Below, one piece after another: positions 21,159 through 32,541 of a DNA stretch of 64,000 bases (positions are counted from its first letter, which is position 1; every line of letters starts with the position of its first letter). This stretch comes from Ustilaginoidea virens (Eukaryota > Ascomycota > Sordariomycetes > Hypocreales > Clavicipitaceae): positions 682,001 through 746,000 of the forward strand of contig NC_057317.1 in assembly GCF_000687475.1 (NCBI RefSeq), in the 5' to 3' direction. The notes under the pieces were generated by a model. That model did no database searches, had not been told where the DNA came from, and was given only the letters and a program-made list of their open reading frames with translations. The position numbers and the translations under genes are program-made.

Positions 21159-22946
21159 ATGAAAACCGCGTCCTGCCCGCTGTCCACTTTGATGGCGACT
21201 CCGGCATCCATGCCTTCTTCACCGCTTTCAAGCCTCCCCCAGACGCCCTCTGCACCCGGTTCTCCCGCGGTTGCACCAGATGCCGCGTGTCGCTATCCCT
21301 CGCCGTCGTCCACCGCCGTGTCTGGAACGCAATCCCCCATCAAGCTGGCGGAACCCGCCGACGACTGTTCACCACCCGCCAAAAAGAGGAGAACCACCCC
21401 TCGCGAGCGGATTACCACGTACCTCGACTTGATGAAGCCCCATGAGGAATTCTCCCGCGAGGACAACTTTCACATGGAAAGGCTGCTCTCGGCTCTCCGC
21501 AAGAAGAAGAAGATTGTCGTTGTGGCTGGGGCAGGCATTTCCGTCTCGGCTGGCATCCCGGACTTCCGCTCCGCAACTGGCCTTTTCGCGACGCAGCGTA
21601 GTCAGCACAAGGTCAAGGCTTCGGGGAAGCATCTTTTTGACGCATCCGTCTACAAGCATGAATCATCCACCACGTCCTTCCACACCATGGTGCGCGAGAT
21701 GAGCGAGATGAGCAAAAAGGCCCAGCCTACGCCATTCCACCATTTGCTGGCGTCGCTGGCCCAAGAGGGCCGCCTGTTGCGGCTTTATTCTCAAAACATT
21801 GACTGCATTGACACGTCCATGAAGCCGCTGCAAACCCAGACCCCCCTGGAACCGAAAGCTCCATGGCCGACTACTATTCAACTGCATGGAAGTCTCGACA
21901 AAATGGTCTGCACAAAGTGTGCTGATATCCAGCCCTTTCAGAGTGACTTGTTTGACGGGCCCGAGGCTCCCCTGTGTGAATCCTGCAGAAATCTCGACGA
22001 GGTGCGCACGGCCCATGCCGGGAAGAGAAGCCATGGCATTGGACGGTTGAGGCCTCGGTTCGTCCTCTACAACGAATTCAACCCCGACGAAGAAGCCATC
22101 GGCAACATCATGCGCGCCGACTTGAGAGCTAGACCAGATGCCGTCTTGGTGGTGGGCACAACTCTCAAGGTGCCCGGTACGCGACGGCTCGTCAAGGAGA
22201 TGTGCCAGGTCACCCGGGGCCGCAAGGACGGGCTTACGGCATGGATCAACATCGATTCGGAGCCCAAGGTTCCTGATTTCAAGGACAGCTGGGATCTCGT
22301 GGTCAAGTCCAAGTGCGACAACATTGCCAGACTAGCAGCCCTCCCGCCGTGGGATTGCGAGATTGGCGATAGCTATCTCGTCTCCAACGAGGAGGAGCGA
22401 GAAATGTCAGCGACGCCTCCGACAAAGCTTGAAGTGTTGCTAGACGGCAAGCCGAGGCAACACGACGATGTTCAGGCCATTCCGACCCCACAAGCGAGCC
22501 CACCACCACCACCTAGGAGGAAGCCGCTTCCCATGTCGAAACAGACGAGCACTTCCTTGGACAAGGAACCAAAGCTCACCAAGTCGGGCAAGATTGGCAA
22601 ACGTCCCGGCCGGAAGCCGAAGCAGCCTGCGAAAACGGAACCTCGGCCTCCAAACCCATTCATGAAGGCTTTCAAGCCTTCCAAGAAATTGTCCGATGCC
22701 GACTCGGGGAAGAAGGTTGGAACTTGTTTTGCACCTGCAGATGGAAAACCGCCCACAAAACAGTCGCGGACGGGCTTGCCATCCTCGTCGTCTCGCTTTG
22801 CTGACAAGACATCACTCGAAATCACAGTGAGGGTCATGGCTCCCGAATCTCCTCCAACCCCTACCACGCCGGAGCATCAACAGCGGGAGACTATTTCACC
22901 AACATCCATACCTAATAACATGCTCAACCTGATTGATGTCGCTTAA
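21159..22946 (+). CDS. HST3: Class I sirtuin, HST3/HST4-type NAD-dependent histone deacetylase
   Basis: Predicted to remove acetyl from histone H3 Lys56, as Hst3/Hst4 do in yeasts and Aspergillus HstD; relevant to replication-coupled chromatin and silencing. Single exon, 595 residues. NAD-binding GAGISVSAGIPDFRS begins at Gly124; the QNID motif follows RLLRLYS; catalytic His243 is in QLHGSLD; the zinc site is Cys251/Cys254 (CTKC) and Cys273/Cys276 (CESC); then RPRFVLYNE and VVGTTLKVPGTRRL. N-terminus (KKRRTTPRER) and C-terminus (KRPGRKPKQP) are basic and probably disordered or nuclear targeting; the latter is AT-hook-like. A second ATG at 21192 is an alternative start. HST3 versus HST4 naming is arbitrary here. 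Confidence 0.9.
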   Translation: MKTASCPLSTLMATPASMPSSPLSSLPQTPSAPGSPAVAPDAACRYPSPSSTAVSGTQSPIKLAEPADDCSPPAKKRRTTPRERITTYLDLMKPHEEFSREDNFHMERLLSALRKKKKIVVVAGAGISVSAGIPDFRSATGLFATQRSQHKVKASGKHLFDASVYKHESSTTSFHTMVREMSEMSKKAQPTPFHHLLASLAQEGRLLRLYSQNIDCIDTSMKPLQTQTPLEPKAPWPTTIQLHGSLDKMVCTKCADIQPFQSDLFDGPEAPLCESCRNLDEVRTAHAGKRSHGIGRLRPRFVLYNEFNPDEEAIGNIMRADLRARPDAVLVVGTTLKVPGTRRLVKEMCQVTRGRKDGLTAWINIDSEPKVPDFKDSWDLVVKSKCDNIARLAALPPWDCEIGDSYLVSNEEEREMSATPPTKLEVLLDGKPRQHDDVQAIPTPQASPPPPPRRKPLPMSKQTSTSLDKEPKLTKSGKIGKRPGRKPKQPAKTEPRPPNPFMKAFKPSKKLSDADSGKKVGTCFAPADGKPPTKQSRTGLPSSSSRFADKTSLEITVRVMAPESPPTPTTPEHQQRETISPTSIPNNMLNLIDVA

Positions 22947-23581
22947 CTTGTGTGTGCTTTTTTTTAAAAACCTGGTAGCTTTAGAACATGAAATAACATG
23001 ACTGGTGTTTGATTGGTGTTTGAAGGAGACTTCCATCACGGGGGCGTCGGTATTCCCATGGGTGCTGGTCCTACTCGAGGCGTTTTGGAGTTTTGAGTGG
23101 AAGACTTGTATCGCTGGCCTTTCTGTGGCGACGGTCAAGACTTGCATTACCTGGCGTTGCTACGACTGCATGGTGGCTTATGAAAGATTGTTAGGGACAA
23201 GTTGAGGGACCGCAGTTTCTGCGGTGCGATTCGTGCAGGATAATAGAGTTGGCTTGCGATGCTGATGCCTCGACTACCTTAGGTATCTGCTTCTTGCTGC
23301 GGCAGAACGCTGAATGAGGCGATCCAATAAGTACCTAGGTACCTCGGAGTCCACGGTGCGCACTGTGCAAGTCGCACTTACCTTGAAGGGTTCCCTAGTC
23401 AGATGGCTTTTTGGAAAAAGAAGTGGGCCAGACTGGTGGGCAGCTGGCAAACCACGACTGCCTGCTCAACGCGTGACGGCATCACCGAGACGCGACAGCT
23501 GCGACACGACAAGAGCAATGCCAAGCTTCCTTTGCTCGTTGCACGATATATTCTTGTCAGCAAGGCTGCGATTGTAGAGCC
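22947..23581. other. Intergenic between sirtuin and MSH3
   Basis: 3' region of the sirtuin and promoter of MSH3. A TACCTAGGTACCTCGGAGT motif lies near 23330. Nothing else is recognised. Confidence 0.6.
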
Positions 23582-24517
23582 ATGAGTCGGCTACCAAGAT
23601 CCACCGATAAAAAGCAGCAGTCACTGACATCCTTCTTCACGCCAAGAACTGCCAATGGATTAGCAGCTTCGTTTAAGCAGCAAAGCGAGGCCCGGGCTGC
23701 TGCCGCGACCGGGACCTCGAACGACACCCAGCTGCCCAACCGAAAACGTCGCCTGGAGGAAGAAGAAGAAGAAGAAGAAGAAGAAGAAGAAGAAGCAAAA
23801 GAAGAGGAAGGCGGTGACCACAACGATGGCACTGGCCGGCCTACCAAGGATCGCAAACGAGACGGAAATGCTACCGCGGGTGAGCAATCGAGCACCCTCC
23901 CCGCCGCGGGCGGCAGCAAACCATCGCCAGCCTCTCGGGCTGCCCAATCTGCCGCCTTGCGGACAAGTCGGTTCGTGTACGACGAGCAGTCAATCACCAC
24001 GTCCTCCACAGCCGGAACACTGAGAGAGGGAAACGAAGAAGCGGAGGACGTAAGGCGAAAGAATGAGGAACTGCATAAACGCTTTGTCAGGAAGCTGGGC
24101 CATTCAGACGCCATGTCCCGGGCATCACGGATGGCGCAGGAGGAGGAGGAGGTACAAGCGGCTGGCGAAGATGACGATGGTGACGCAAATGGCGACGCGG
24201 ACGAGGCCGAATTGCCGGCACCGGCCAAGGCAAAGAAGAAGGGATCGAAAAGCGGGAAGCTGACGCCCATGGAAATCCAGTTCTTGGAAATCAAGAGGAA
24301 ACACCTCGACACCATTCTCATTGTGGAGGTCGGGTACAAGTTTCGGTTTTTCGGGGAGGATGCTAGAATTGCCGCCAAGGAGCTGAGCATCGTGTGCATA
24401 CCAGGCAAGATGCGGTACGACGAGCGTACGTTTCACCTCTCCCCGACTCCCCGCAGGAAAGCCGCCGCATGTTTGCGCCTTGCCCCCTCTGTGCCAACAG
24501 TCTGGCTGATGACTCTT

Positions 24518-24554
<37 letters not shown>

Positions 24555-27141
24555 GGTTCCCGGCTCAGACCCCTCGGAAGCGCATCTTGATCGTTTCGCC
24601 TCGGCGAGCATCCCCGTTCATCGACTGCACGTTCACGCGAAACGGCTCGTGGCGGCAGGCCACAAGGTTGGCGTTGTTCGACAAATCGAGACGGCTGCTT
24701 TGAAGAAGGCAGGCGACAACCGCAACACCCCCTTTGTGCGGAAATTGACCAATCTGTACACCAAAGGGACCTACGTCGACGAGGGAGGCGAGCTGGATCA
24801 GCAGGCCGAGGGTGCCCCGGCTGGCGGCTACCTGCTCTGCCTGACGGAAACGCAATCCAAGGGGAGCGGGACGGACGAGAAGGTGGACGTGGGCATCCTG
24901 GCCGTCCAACCCGCCACCGGCGACATCATCTACGACGCCTTCCAGGATGGATTCATGCGGAGCGAGGTCGAGACCAGGCTGCTGCACATTTCCCCCTGCG
25001 AGTTTCTCATCGTGGGCGAGCTTACCAAGGCAACTGACAAGTTGATACAGCACCTGTCGAGCAGCAGCACCAATGTCTTTGGGGACCGCAGCCGTGTCGA
25101 GCGTGTGCCGAGGAGCCCGACCATGGCGACCGAAGCCCACACGCACGTCACCCAGTTCTACGCCGCCAAGGCCAAGGCCGAGGCCGAGGCTCAGGCCGCG
25201 GCCGCATCGCGGAACGAGACGGGCAGTGCCCTGCTCGACAAAGTCCTCCGTCTTCCAGAATCGGTGACGGTGTGTCTGTCGGCCATGATCAGCCACCTCG
25301 AGGAGTACGGCCTGGAGCACATCTTTGACCTGACCAAGTACTTTCAGAGCTTTAGCACGACATGTCACATGCTCGTCAACGGGACGACTCTCGAAAGCCT
25401 CGAGGTGTACCGCAACGCCACCGACCACACGGAGAGGGGGAGCCTGTTTTGGGCCCTCGACAAGACCGTGACGCGGTTTGGCCAGCGGCTGCTGCGGAAA
25501 TGGGTTGGCCGCCCGCTGCTCGACGAGGAGCAGCTGGAAGACCGCCTTTCCGCCGTCCAGGAACTGGTGGATAAGCAGTCCACGGCGCCGGTGGACGCGC
25601 TGGAGAAGCTGCTGGCCTCGACCAAGGCAGACCTCGAGCGGAGCCTGATCCGAATCTACTACGGGAAATGCACCCGGCCCGAGCTGCTGTCCGTGCTGCA
25701 GACTCTGCAACGAATCGCAACCCACTACGCCGCCGGCGCCGAGCAACAACAGCAACCCCCCTTCACGTCCGCCCTGCTCGCCTCGGCCGTCGGCGCCCTG
25801 CCGCGGATCCGCAGCACCGTCGCGGCGTACCTGGAACGCATCAACCCGGAGGCGGCGCGGCGAGACGACAAGTACGCCTTCTTCCGGGAGGAGTACCAGA
25901 ACGAGGACCTGCAGGACCACCAGATGGCCATAGCGCACGTCGAGCACGAGCTCAACGAGCACCTCGTCGACGCCGCCCGGGCCGTCAAGTCGCCCCGGGT
26001 GGAGTACTCGACCGTGGCCGGCATCGAGTTCCTCATCGAGGTGCCCAACAGCAAGACGGCAGACGTGCCCGCGTCGTGGACCAAGATCTCCGGGACGAGG
26101 AAGCTGTCGCGCTTCCACACCCCGCAGGTGGCGCGGCTCGTCGGCGAGCGCGACCAGCACCGCGAGGCCCTCGCCGCGGCCTGCGACAAGGCCTTCCGGG
26201 ACCTGCTGGCCGACGTCGCGGCCGACTACCAGCCCCTCCGGGACGCCGTGTCGGCCCTCGCCACCCTGGACTGCCTCGCCGCCCTCGCCAGGGTGGCCGC
26301 CCAGCCCGGCTACAGCCGCCCGCGCTTCCTGCCGGCCTCGTCGCCGCCCACCGTCGCCATCTCGCACGGCCGCCACCCCGTCGCCGAGCGCACCCTCCCC
26401 GCCGGCTACATCCCCTTCAGCACGACGCTCGCGCACCCCTCGCCCCTGGCGCACCTCATCACGGGGCCCAACATGGGCGGCAAGTCCTCCTACGTCCGCG
26501 CCCTCGCCCTCATCGTGCTCCTCGCCCACGTCGGCTCCTTCGTCCCCGCCGACGCCGTCTCCCTCACCCCCTGCGACGCCATCTACACCCGCGCCGGCGC
26601 CAGGGACAACCTCTTCGCCGGCGAATCCACCTTCATGGTCGAGGTGTCCGAGACGGCCGCCATCCTGCGCGCCGCCACGCCCCGCAGCCTCGTCGTCCTC
26701 GACGAGCTCGGCCGCGGCACCAGCACCCACGACGGCGCCGCCATCGCCCAGGCCGTCCTGCACCACGTCGCCACCCGCACCCGCTGCCTCACCCTCTTCA
26801 TCACCCACTACCAGAACCTCGCCGGCGTGGCCCGCGGCCTCGACGGCGTCACCAACCTCCACATGAAGTTCACCGCCGGCACCGGCGCCGACGGCCAGGA
26901 GGAAATCACCTTTCTCTACGAGGTCGCCGAGGGCGTTGCTCACCGATCCTACGGCCTCAACGTCGCTCGCCTGGCCCGCGTGCCCGAAAAGGTCCTCGAC
27001 GTGGCCGCCACCAAGTCTGCCGAGATGGAGGCCGACCTGCGCCTGCGCCGCCTGCTCGGCGCCAGTCGAATATTGCGTCGTGTGCTAGGGGGCGATGCGG
27101 ACCAGCTGGACCATCTTGTTTCCGGCATCGAAGAGCTGTGA
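23582..27141 (+). CDS. MSH3: DNA mismatch repair protein Msh3
   Basis: Msh2 partner in MutS-beta, which recognises insertion/deletion loops. Two exons: 23582-24425 and 24569-27141, 1138 residues. Donor GTACGT and acceptor CAG rebuild [15 protein letters not shown]. Near the N-terminus QQSLTSFF is a PCNA-binding (PIP) box, followed by a polyglutamate run from a GAA microsatellite (about 23759-23796). The mismatch-binding domain I ([15 protein letters not shown], then [15 protein letters not shown]) starts about residue 230. Connector, lever and clamp domains follow. ATPase: Walker [10 protein letters not shown] with Lys920, then STFMVEVSE, Walker [10 protein letters not shown] (Asp993, Glu994) and FITHY. 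The intron contains a 34-base T run ending 15 bases before the acceptor. Confidence 0.95.
24520..24553. repeat. T34 homopolymer in the MSH3 intron
   Basis: Thirty-four consecutive T residues within the only MSH3 intron (24426-24568), close to the 3' splice site, where they extend the polypyrimidine tract. Assembly length of such a run may be inexact. Confidence 0.9.
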
Positions 27142-27146
27142 AAAGT

Positions 27147-27180
<34 letters not shown>

Positions 27181-27968
27181 GAAACAACAAGAACAAATTT
27201 AGGGCCCTAGGATCCGCAAGGTGGCATATCCCCTCCCTAACGCGGGACAAGGTTGATTTTCTCGTAATTCACTAATTCACTTGATGAAAAAAAAAAAAAG
27301 AAAACTTGTTCTTCTTTTATAAACAATAAACAAAATGGAGGGGATTAAAAAAAAGCCCAAAACAGATGCCCATGTCTTGGCCACGTCAGCCTTTTTGCAC
27401 GGGGCCAACTTTGATTATCTGACCATCTAGTATTGATGATTCTATTAAGCTTCCGGCCATCAAGACAAATGTTTCCCGTCAAAGACAGACGAGCCCCCTG
27501 GTCGGTTCAAAGTTGAAAATAAAATGTCCCCCTTTCCCCCACCTCCTCCCCTAGCCGTGCATTACCGCAGAGTACAATGCACTAAAGTTAATATCATGTA
27601 GTAAACCAGAAATGGGACTCCTTCTGCAATAATACAACCGATAATGGTTGACTGCTCCTTGCACCCCAACACTCATCAAAGGCCCCCAAAACCCATGTCT
27701 ACTTCGAACATGCCCCAAGTCGCTCGCTCCAGCCCATGACAGCAGTCGAGGCATCGCCAGCCGAGTTAGAGTGCCGCCACAAGTTTGTATTCCCACGATA
27801 ATTAGCTGCGAAAATGTAGAGACAGAGCCAAGAAGTGAATATATGTTGACGGTGCCGCAGAATTGAGAACCTGCTGCTCCCAAAAAGACGAAAAAAAGAG
27901 AAATTAGTCATAAACAATACGCTTTCTCTCGAGACTTGCGAGGCAAGATGAAGGATGACTTTGCTGCC
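27142..27968. other. Convergent intergenic region MSH3 / zinc-finger gene
   Basis: Starts with a TA dinucleotide array (about 27149-27172), then A-rich runs. It is AT-richer than the flanking genes. No gene recognised. Confidence 0.6.
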
Positions 27969-30042
27969 TCATAGGTCCAATTGTTCGGCACTTCCCCAGA
28001 CTTCGTTCTCCGAAAAACTGGGTTGCCTGCATTCCGCAGTCACTGAATCGTCTACCATATCGTTAAAACGAGCCTCAATCTTGATATTGCAACTTGTCGA
28101 AGTATAGCCTTCTTTATCTTCCGCTGGTGGGTGGTTGTGCTCACTCATCTGACCTTGAGCCTCAAGGCTGTACGAAGGCATCGTTTGAGCATGGCCTGCT
28201 GGATGATACGCCCCAAAAACGCTTCGATTCTGGGCAAAGAGTGGGTTCGATTCAGAAATGTGAAGATACTGATGACTGCTCACTCCGTTGATGCTGTCCC
28301 TCTGCACCGCGCTCGGATGTGGTTCTTGCTTGGGCTGGAGATATTGGTGACTTGAACCGAACCGAAACATGTCATTCGTAGAGCCAAGGTTGCCTAGTTG
28401 CATAAAAGGAAGCCTAGAGGAATAGTTGTAGACAGACGCGTCATTCACACCAAAGGCTGCATCGGAATGGTTGACGGATGCTACATCAGCTTAGCTTCGT
28501 GTACTTTACCGGTCGGCAATATTTCATTTGTGAACAGCTAACTCACAAAAATCTCCATGGCCACTGTAACTGTCGCACATGCCGGTGTGGCTTCTCAGGC
28601 GGCCTGTATTTCTCATTGGCATCGAATGAGTCGGTCCATCCTTTGAGGCTCGTGTAGGGGACACGTTGGACGAGGTTGGGACACGGTAGAGATGCATCCC
28701 GAACCTGCTTCTAATATCAAATCTTGATGTTCTCCGACTGATCAGAACTGAACGAAGAGAAATTTCAAGAGCGCGGGTCTCAACCAGTACCTTTGATCTT
28801 GCCGTGATGCTGGTGCTGTAAACAAGCGTTCGTCATAAACTTCTGAGCCGTTAGCGATGGGACGTCTGCTTATCGAGGTACCATGCCAGGAAAACCCACC
28901 ACAATCATCATCGCGAAAAACGTCATGCCCGTGCCGAAACGAAGTCGAAGCCGATATTGTGGGAGTTACCACATCATTTTCAATTTCCCCTAGGGCATGC
29001 TTCTTCACTGTTGCGCTTTGACGACCAGATCGTTTAACTGCACGTCGGGGTACATTGACCGATAGTTCCCTCAACGCCTCAGATCGTTTCTTTTTCGGCC
29101 GAGGAGCTTTCTTGGGAGACTATTTGGATTAGTGAAATTGGGAAATACGACCACTATTCGCGTGGAAAAGTGCCAGAGTACCTCATCCTCCTGACCAGGA
29201 ATTGGGGAAGAGCTGTCGTCGTATACGCCTTTTATTCGCTCCACCTCTAAATCCGGAGTCATGACGACTTGTGTAGGTTCTATTCCTTCTGATGCTCGCT
29301 TCATCTTATCGATTACTGATTTGGGCTTCCGCTGGTTTCTTGTTCGTTTCATATCCTCATTGGCAAGATCCATCTTGCCCATGCCGGGCCAGACTTGACC
29401 TTTGAGTGACAGCATGTCCCCATTTGTCGACTCCTCTTCCAGCTCGGCCTCATTATCCGAAGTGAAGAAGCCTGGGAAGATAGGGTACTCTGGAGGCAAC
29501 TCTTCCTGCTCAGCCTTGACTGTTGTCTTGCGAGCGGCACGTTTAGGCTTGCGTTTGAACTGCAATAAACTTTAGCCTATGCTTTCGGAGCCTTTGATAT
29601 GATGACTCGATACCTTTTTGGATAACAACGGGGTTGATCCGTTGGAGCGCTTGTTTTTGACTACTTCTTTCTGCTGTTTTGCCCTCATTCGCTCGACCAA
29701 GAGCGACTCGATGCCATTATCCTTGTACCAATGCTCGTACTGCTGCAGCGTCACTGACGCCGCAATATCCTGATGCGCCTTAAGCTTGGTTTGGGTTTCA
29801 TGATGTAAATGACCCTTGGAAGCAATGTGTGTAAGTAGATGGGAAACGTCTGAGAATCGAGGGGCCTCTGGGCAAACTGTGCACAGGAGGGGAATGTGTT
29901 TGTTGGTGGTCGAAAATGGCGTGCCATCCCTCGTAGATCCAAGAGAAGATGCCATGTCCTGAAGAGATATATAGTCAGCATCTTCGGGTAAGTCTAGGTT
30001 CAGGGGCTGACATAACAACATTCCCGATGCATAAATCAGCAT
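27969..30042 (-). CDS. Six-exon protein with a C2H2-like zinc finger, function unknown
   Basis: Exons on the minus strand: 30042-29614, 29559-29182, 29119-28900, 28842-28791, 28737-28547 and 28480-27969; 593 residues. The five introns are 53-66 nt with GT-AG ends; intron 3 has donor GTGGGT and a perfect GCTAAC branch. Near the N-terminus CTVCPEAPRF and the following HLLTHIASKGHLHH form a C-x2-C-x14-H-x5-H finger (Cys54, Cys57, His72, His78), like fingers that bind RNA or DNA. Basic segments FKRKPKRAARKTTVK and SPKKAPRPKKKR suggest nuclear location. The C-terminal exon is serine/glutamine/histidine-rich with an activation-domain-like composition. Met30 is an alternative start, and an upstream exon cannot be excluded. 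I do not recognise the family. Confidence 0.75.
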
Positions 30043-31499
30043 GAGGTCACTGCAGTGAGCAGTCTTGCTTGAACGTAAATCGTGGCTGCTCGGGTCAGGT
30101 GTAGTTCAAAAACCTGGAGAAAGCAGCAGCCATACAGTCATGCCAACATGCACTGACCCTGGGCAGCAAAGAAGCAAAGTAGGTACTTGGAAGACAACGA
30201 GTCGAGAAAAGAGCAACGGAAGCAAGATGAAGTGCAAGAATAGTGTCAATGGCATGGCATGCAAGGGTGGGAACATCCCAAATGGGTAGACCCAGGCTCA
30301 GTGACCCGTAGCCGAGCAGCTGATGTTTCGGGCAGGACGTATAGGGGATGCTCTTACCATCTGCATCATAGGGATGTCTGGGACTGGGTGCGGTGCCAAG
30401 TACGGAGCAACCTAGGAGAAACAGCGACTCGGAACCCGACGGCACCATGTGTCACAAGCCTGAGGGACATCCAAAGACTCGAAAGCGACTGGTGGTGATT
30501 CGAAACACTGGGGAGGCTATCTCATGCCGGTGGTGGTGGTGGTCGTCATGTCGTATCCAGAAGTCCAGGCGTAACGCGAAACCACATCGACACCGAGCAG
30601 CCCAACCAAGAAATCGAAGGCGAGGAGAGTGTCTTCAAGCCGGTGGCATACAGGCAAGGAGGTTATTGCCCTAAGGGCCGTGGTTCCCTGGGGTTCTTGC
30701 CTGCTGACACGGTGCTTGGCTGGTTGCCAGTCCGAGTTTCAAGCCCAGCAGCTGGCAGGACACTCGCTGGACACCTGGCATTGAACAGACCTGCCAGTGC
30801 GGCAGTTTCTCAAGTGCCTACAGTGCTGGACCCCTGGGATACTTTTCAAAGGCATCCCTTGAGATGGCGGAGATGGAATCGCAAAGGGGGGTTTGACTGA
30901 CAGATGGTAAAGATTTGCCCGGCAAGACAGTGTAAGCCCCAGACTCCCTTCTTTTCAACTCTTCCTTCCTTTCCTCCGGCATGTCATCCGTTACAGCCTA
31001 GGAAGTAGATCTATCGGTGCAGAAAAGAGACCTTGGGTAGAGGACAGCCGACAGCCGACACTGTTGCGAAATCGGCATCGAACATCTTCCGAGCCAGGGA
31101 GCGGGAAGTAATCAAGGGGTACAAATTACAGATGATGAAAACCCGCCGACATGTATGTGTATCAAGCTATACTAAATTTTGGCCGTGCTCAGACCTGCCT
31201 GCGGCTTATCGTCAACCAGACATAGACTATGGAAGTAACAACCTCCGAAACCCTCGTGACGTTCATGCGCTACGCGATGTCTGGAGGACTTCACAGGGCA
31301 ATCTCCATGTGAACTGGCGACGCCCCTGAAAAAAATCCATCATAGTTTCCATCTTCTCTTGCCTTGTATCCTAGCCATCACAGAGAAATTGTCTTTAGCA
31401 GGTTATTAGATGGCGAGAGGGTATAGATGACCGGATACACACAAAGGTGCCGTGTCTATACAACAAGGAGACGAGTAAAGCAATACGGGGAGCATGCTT
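30043..31499. other. 1.5-kb intergenic region
   Basis: Upstream of the zinc-finger gene and downstream of BET2, both on the minus strand. A TACGGAGC motif lies near 30402. Open frames below 100 codons with no domain content; no RNA gene recognised. Confidence 0.55.
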
Positions 31500-32541
31500 T
31501 CACGCCCTTGGTTGCACATATTTTTCAACGATTGACGTAGGCATGCAGTAGACCGGGTCGATTGGAACCATGTCCGGGTGCTGCAACAGGCTGAGACCTG
31601 CCAACCCGAAGCACGTATGCCACACGTCCACCATATCGCCAGGACGATCGGCTAGCCCGCCATGTTGAGTATCTTGGCTACTCAGGATGAAGGAAGCAAG
31701 GGAGTCACGATCAATCCAGTGGGTGCGACCGAGAATAGCCAGGCTGGCAAGCACCCACCAACTGTAGCAGACATCCTCTGCTTTCTCGGGCCGGCCATTA
31801 AGACCACCGCCAGGCGTTTGTCTCTCACTAAGCCACCCGGCTAGTTTTTCATGATCCACGGTGTCCAGAGCGCCAGCAATACTTAAAGCAGCTAAACACG
31901 TGAAGATCTGACCAGAATGCGACTCCGCACCAGGTTTGACCCCATAACCACCATCGAAATTCTCGCAACTCTGGATATGGGCAACTGCTTTGTTCAGGTC
32001 AACCAAGGATAACGATCCGAGGAGTGACAGCGCGTTCAATCCGGCATAGAGGAAGCGAGTGTCTTCTTCGCCCCATTCGTCCCCGTAGAAGCTTCCCGTG
32101 AGCGGGTCTTGGAGATCCGCAATGTCTGCGCTTATGTTAGCGTGACGATGTGCACCGAAGGCTACTATATCACGTACACTTGGCCACCCGGGCTCTTCCA
32201 GGTCCTCGAGTGTCAAGCTCATCCAATGCGTCAACCATGGCCAAAACCTGCACAGCACTAACTGTGGACAGGATGTGGGCATCATGCCCCGGAGCAGCGC
32301 CGAATCCACCAGTGCCATGCTGGCATGACAGCACAAAATCGATCGTTTCCTGGCGGGGAAGGGCGTCGGGTTTGCCGAGGAGGTGAATGGCCGTCATGCC
32401 CCAATACACACCGTTCAGACGTAGATGTTCAGTCAGCCAGTAGTCCAACTCGTCCTTCTTTGTGTCCAGGCTTTGCACGTATTTGACGTGAGCCTCTACG
32501 GCTAGCTTGGAGACGCCTGCGGACGTATTCAGTCGAGCCAT
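31500..32541 (-). CDS. BET2: Rab geranylgeranyltransferase (type II) beta subunit
   Basis: Catalytic beta subunit that, with Bet4 and the Rab escort protein, attaches geranylgeranyl groups to Rab GTPases. Two exons: 32541-32178 and 32125-31500, 329 residues, the family's usual length. The 52-nt intron (donor GTACGT, GCTAAC branch, CAG acceptor) rejoins VAKYIADLQDPLTGSF. Prenyltransferase repeats are visible (FVLSCQHGTGGFGAAPGHDAH, SCENFDGGYG, GGLNGRPEKAEDVCYSWW, TQHGGLADRPGD). Zinc ligands are the Asp and Cys of EDVCYSWW and the His of DVWHTCFG. The frame stays open upstream to 32754 through a proline run coded by a G-run (plus strand 32609-32628); MARLNTS at 32541 is preferred because similarity begins there. 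Confidence 0.93.

Noticed and set aside
23372..23400. ACTTACCT, reminiscent of the U1 snRNA 5' end
   Set aside because: The preceding AT and the downstream U1 stem-loops are missing; an eight-base match is expected by chance.
24565..26943. A 792-codon open frame on the minus strand opposite MSH3 exon 2, and a 503-codon plus-strand frame at 25668-27179
   Set aside because: Both follow from the strong GC bias of third codon positions in MSH3; their translations are low complexity with no domain, while the MSH3 frame has all catalytic motifs.
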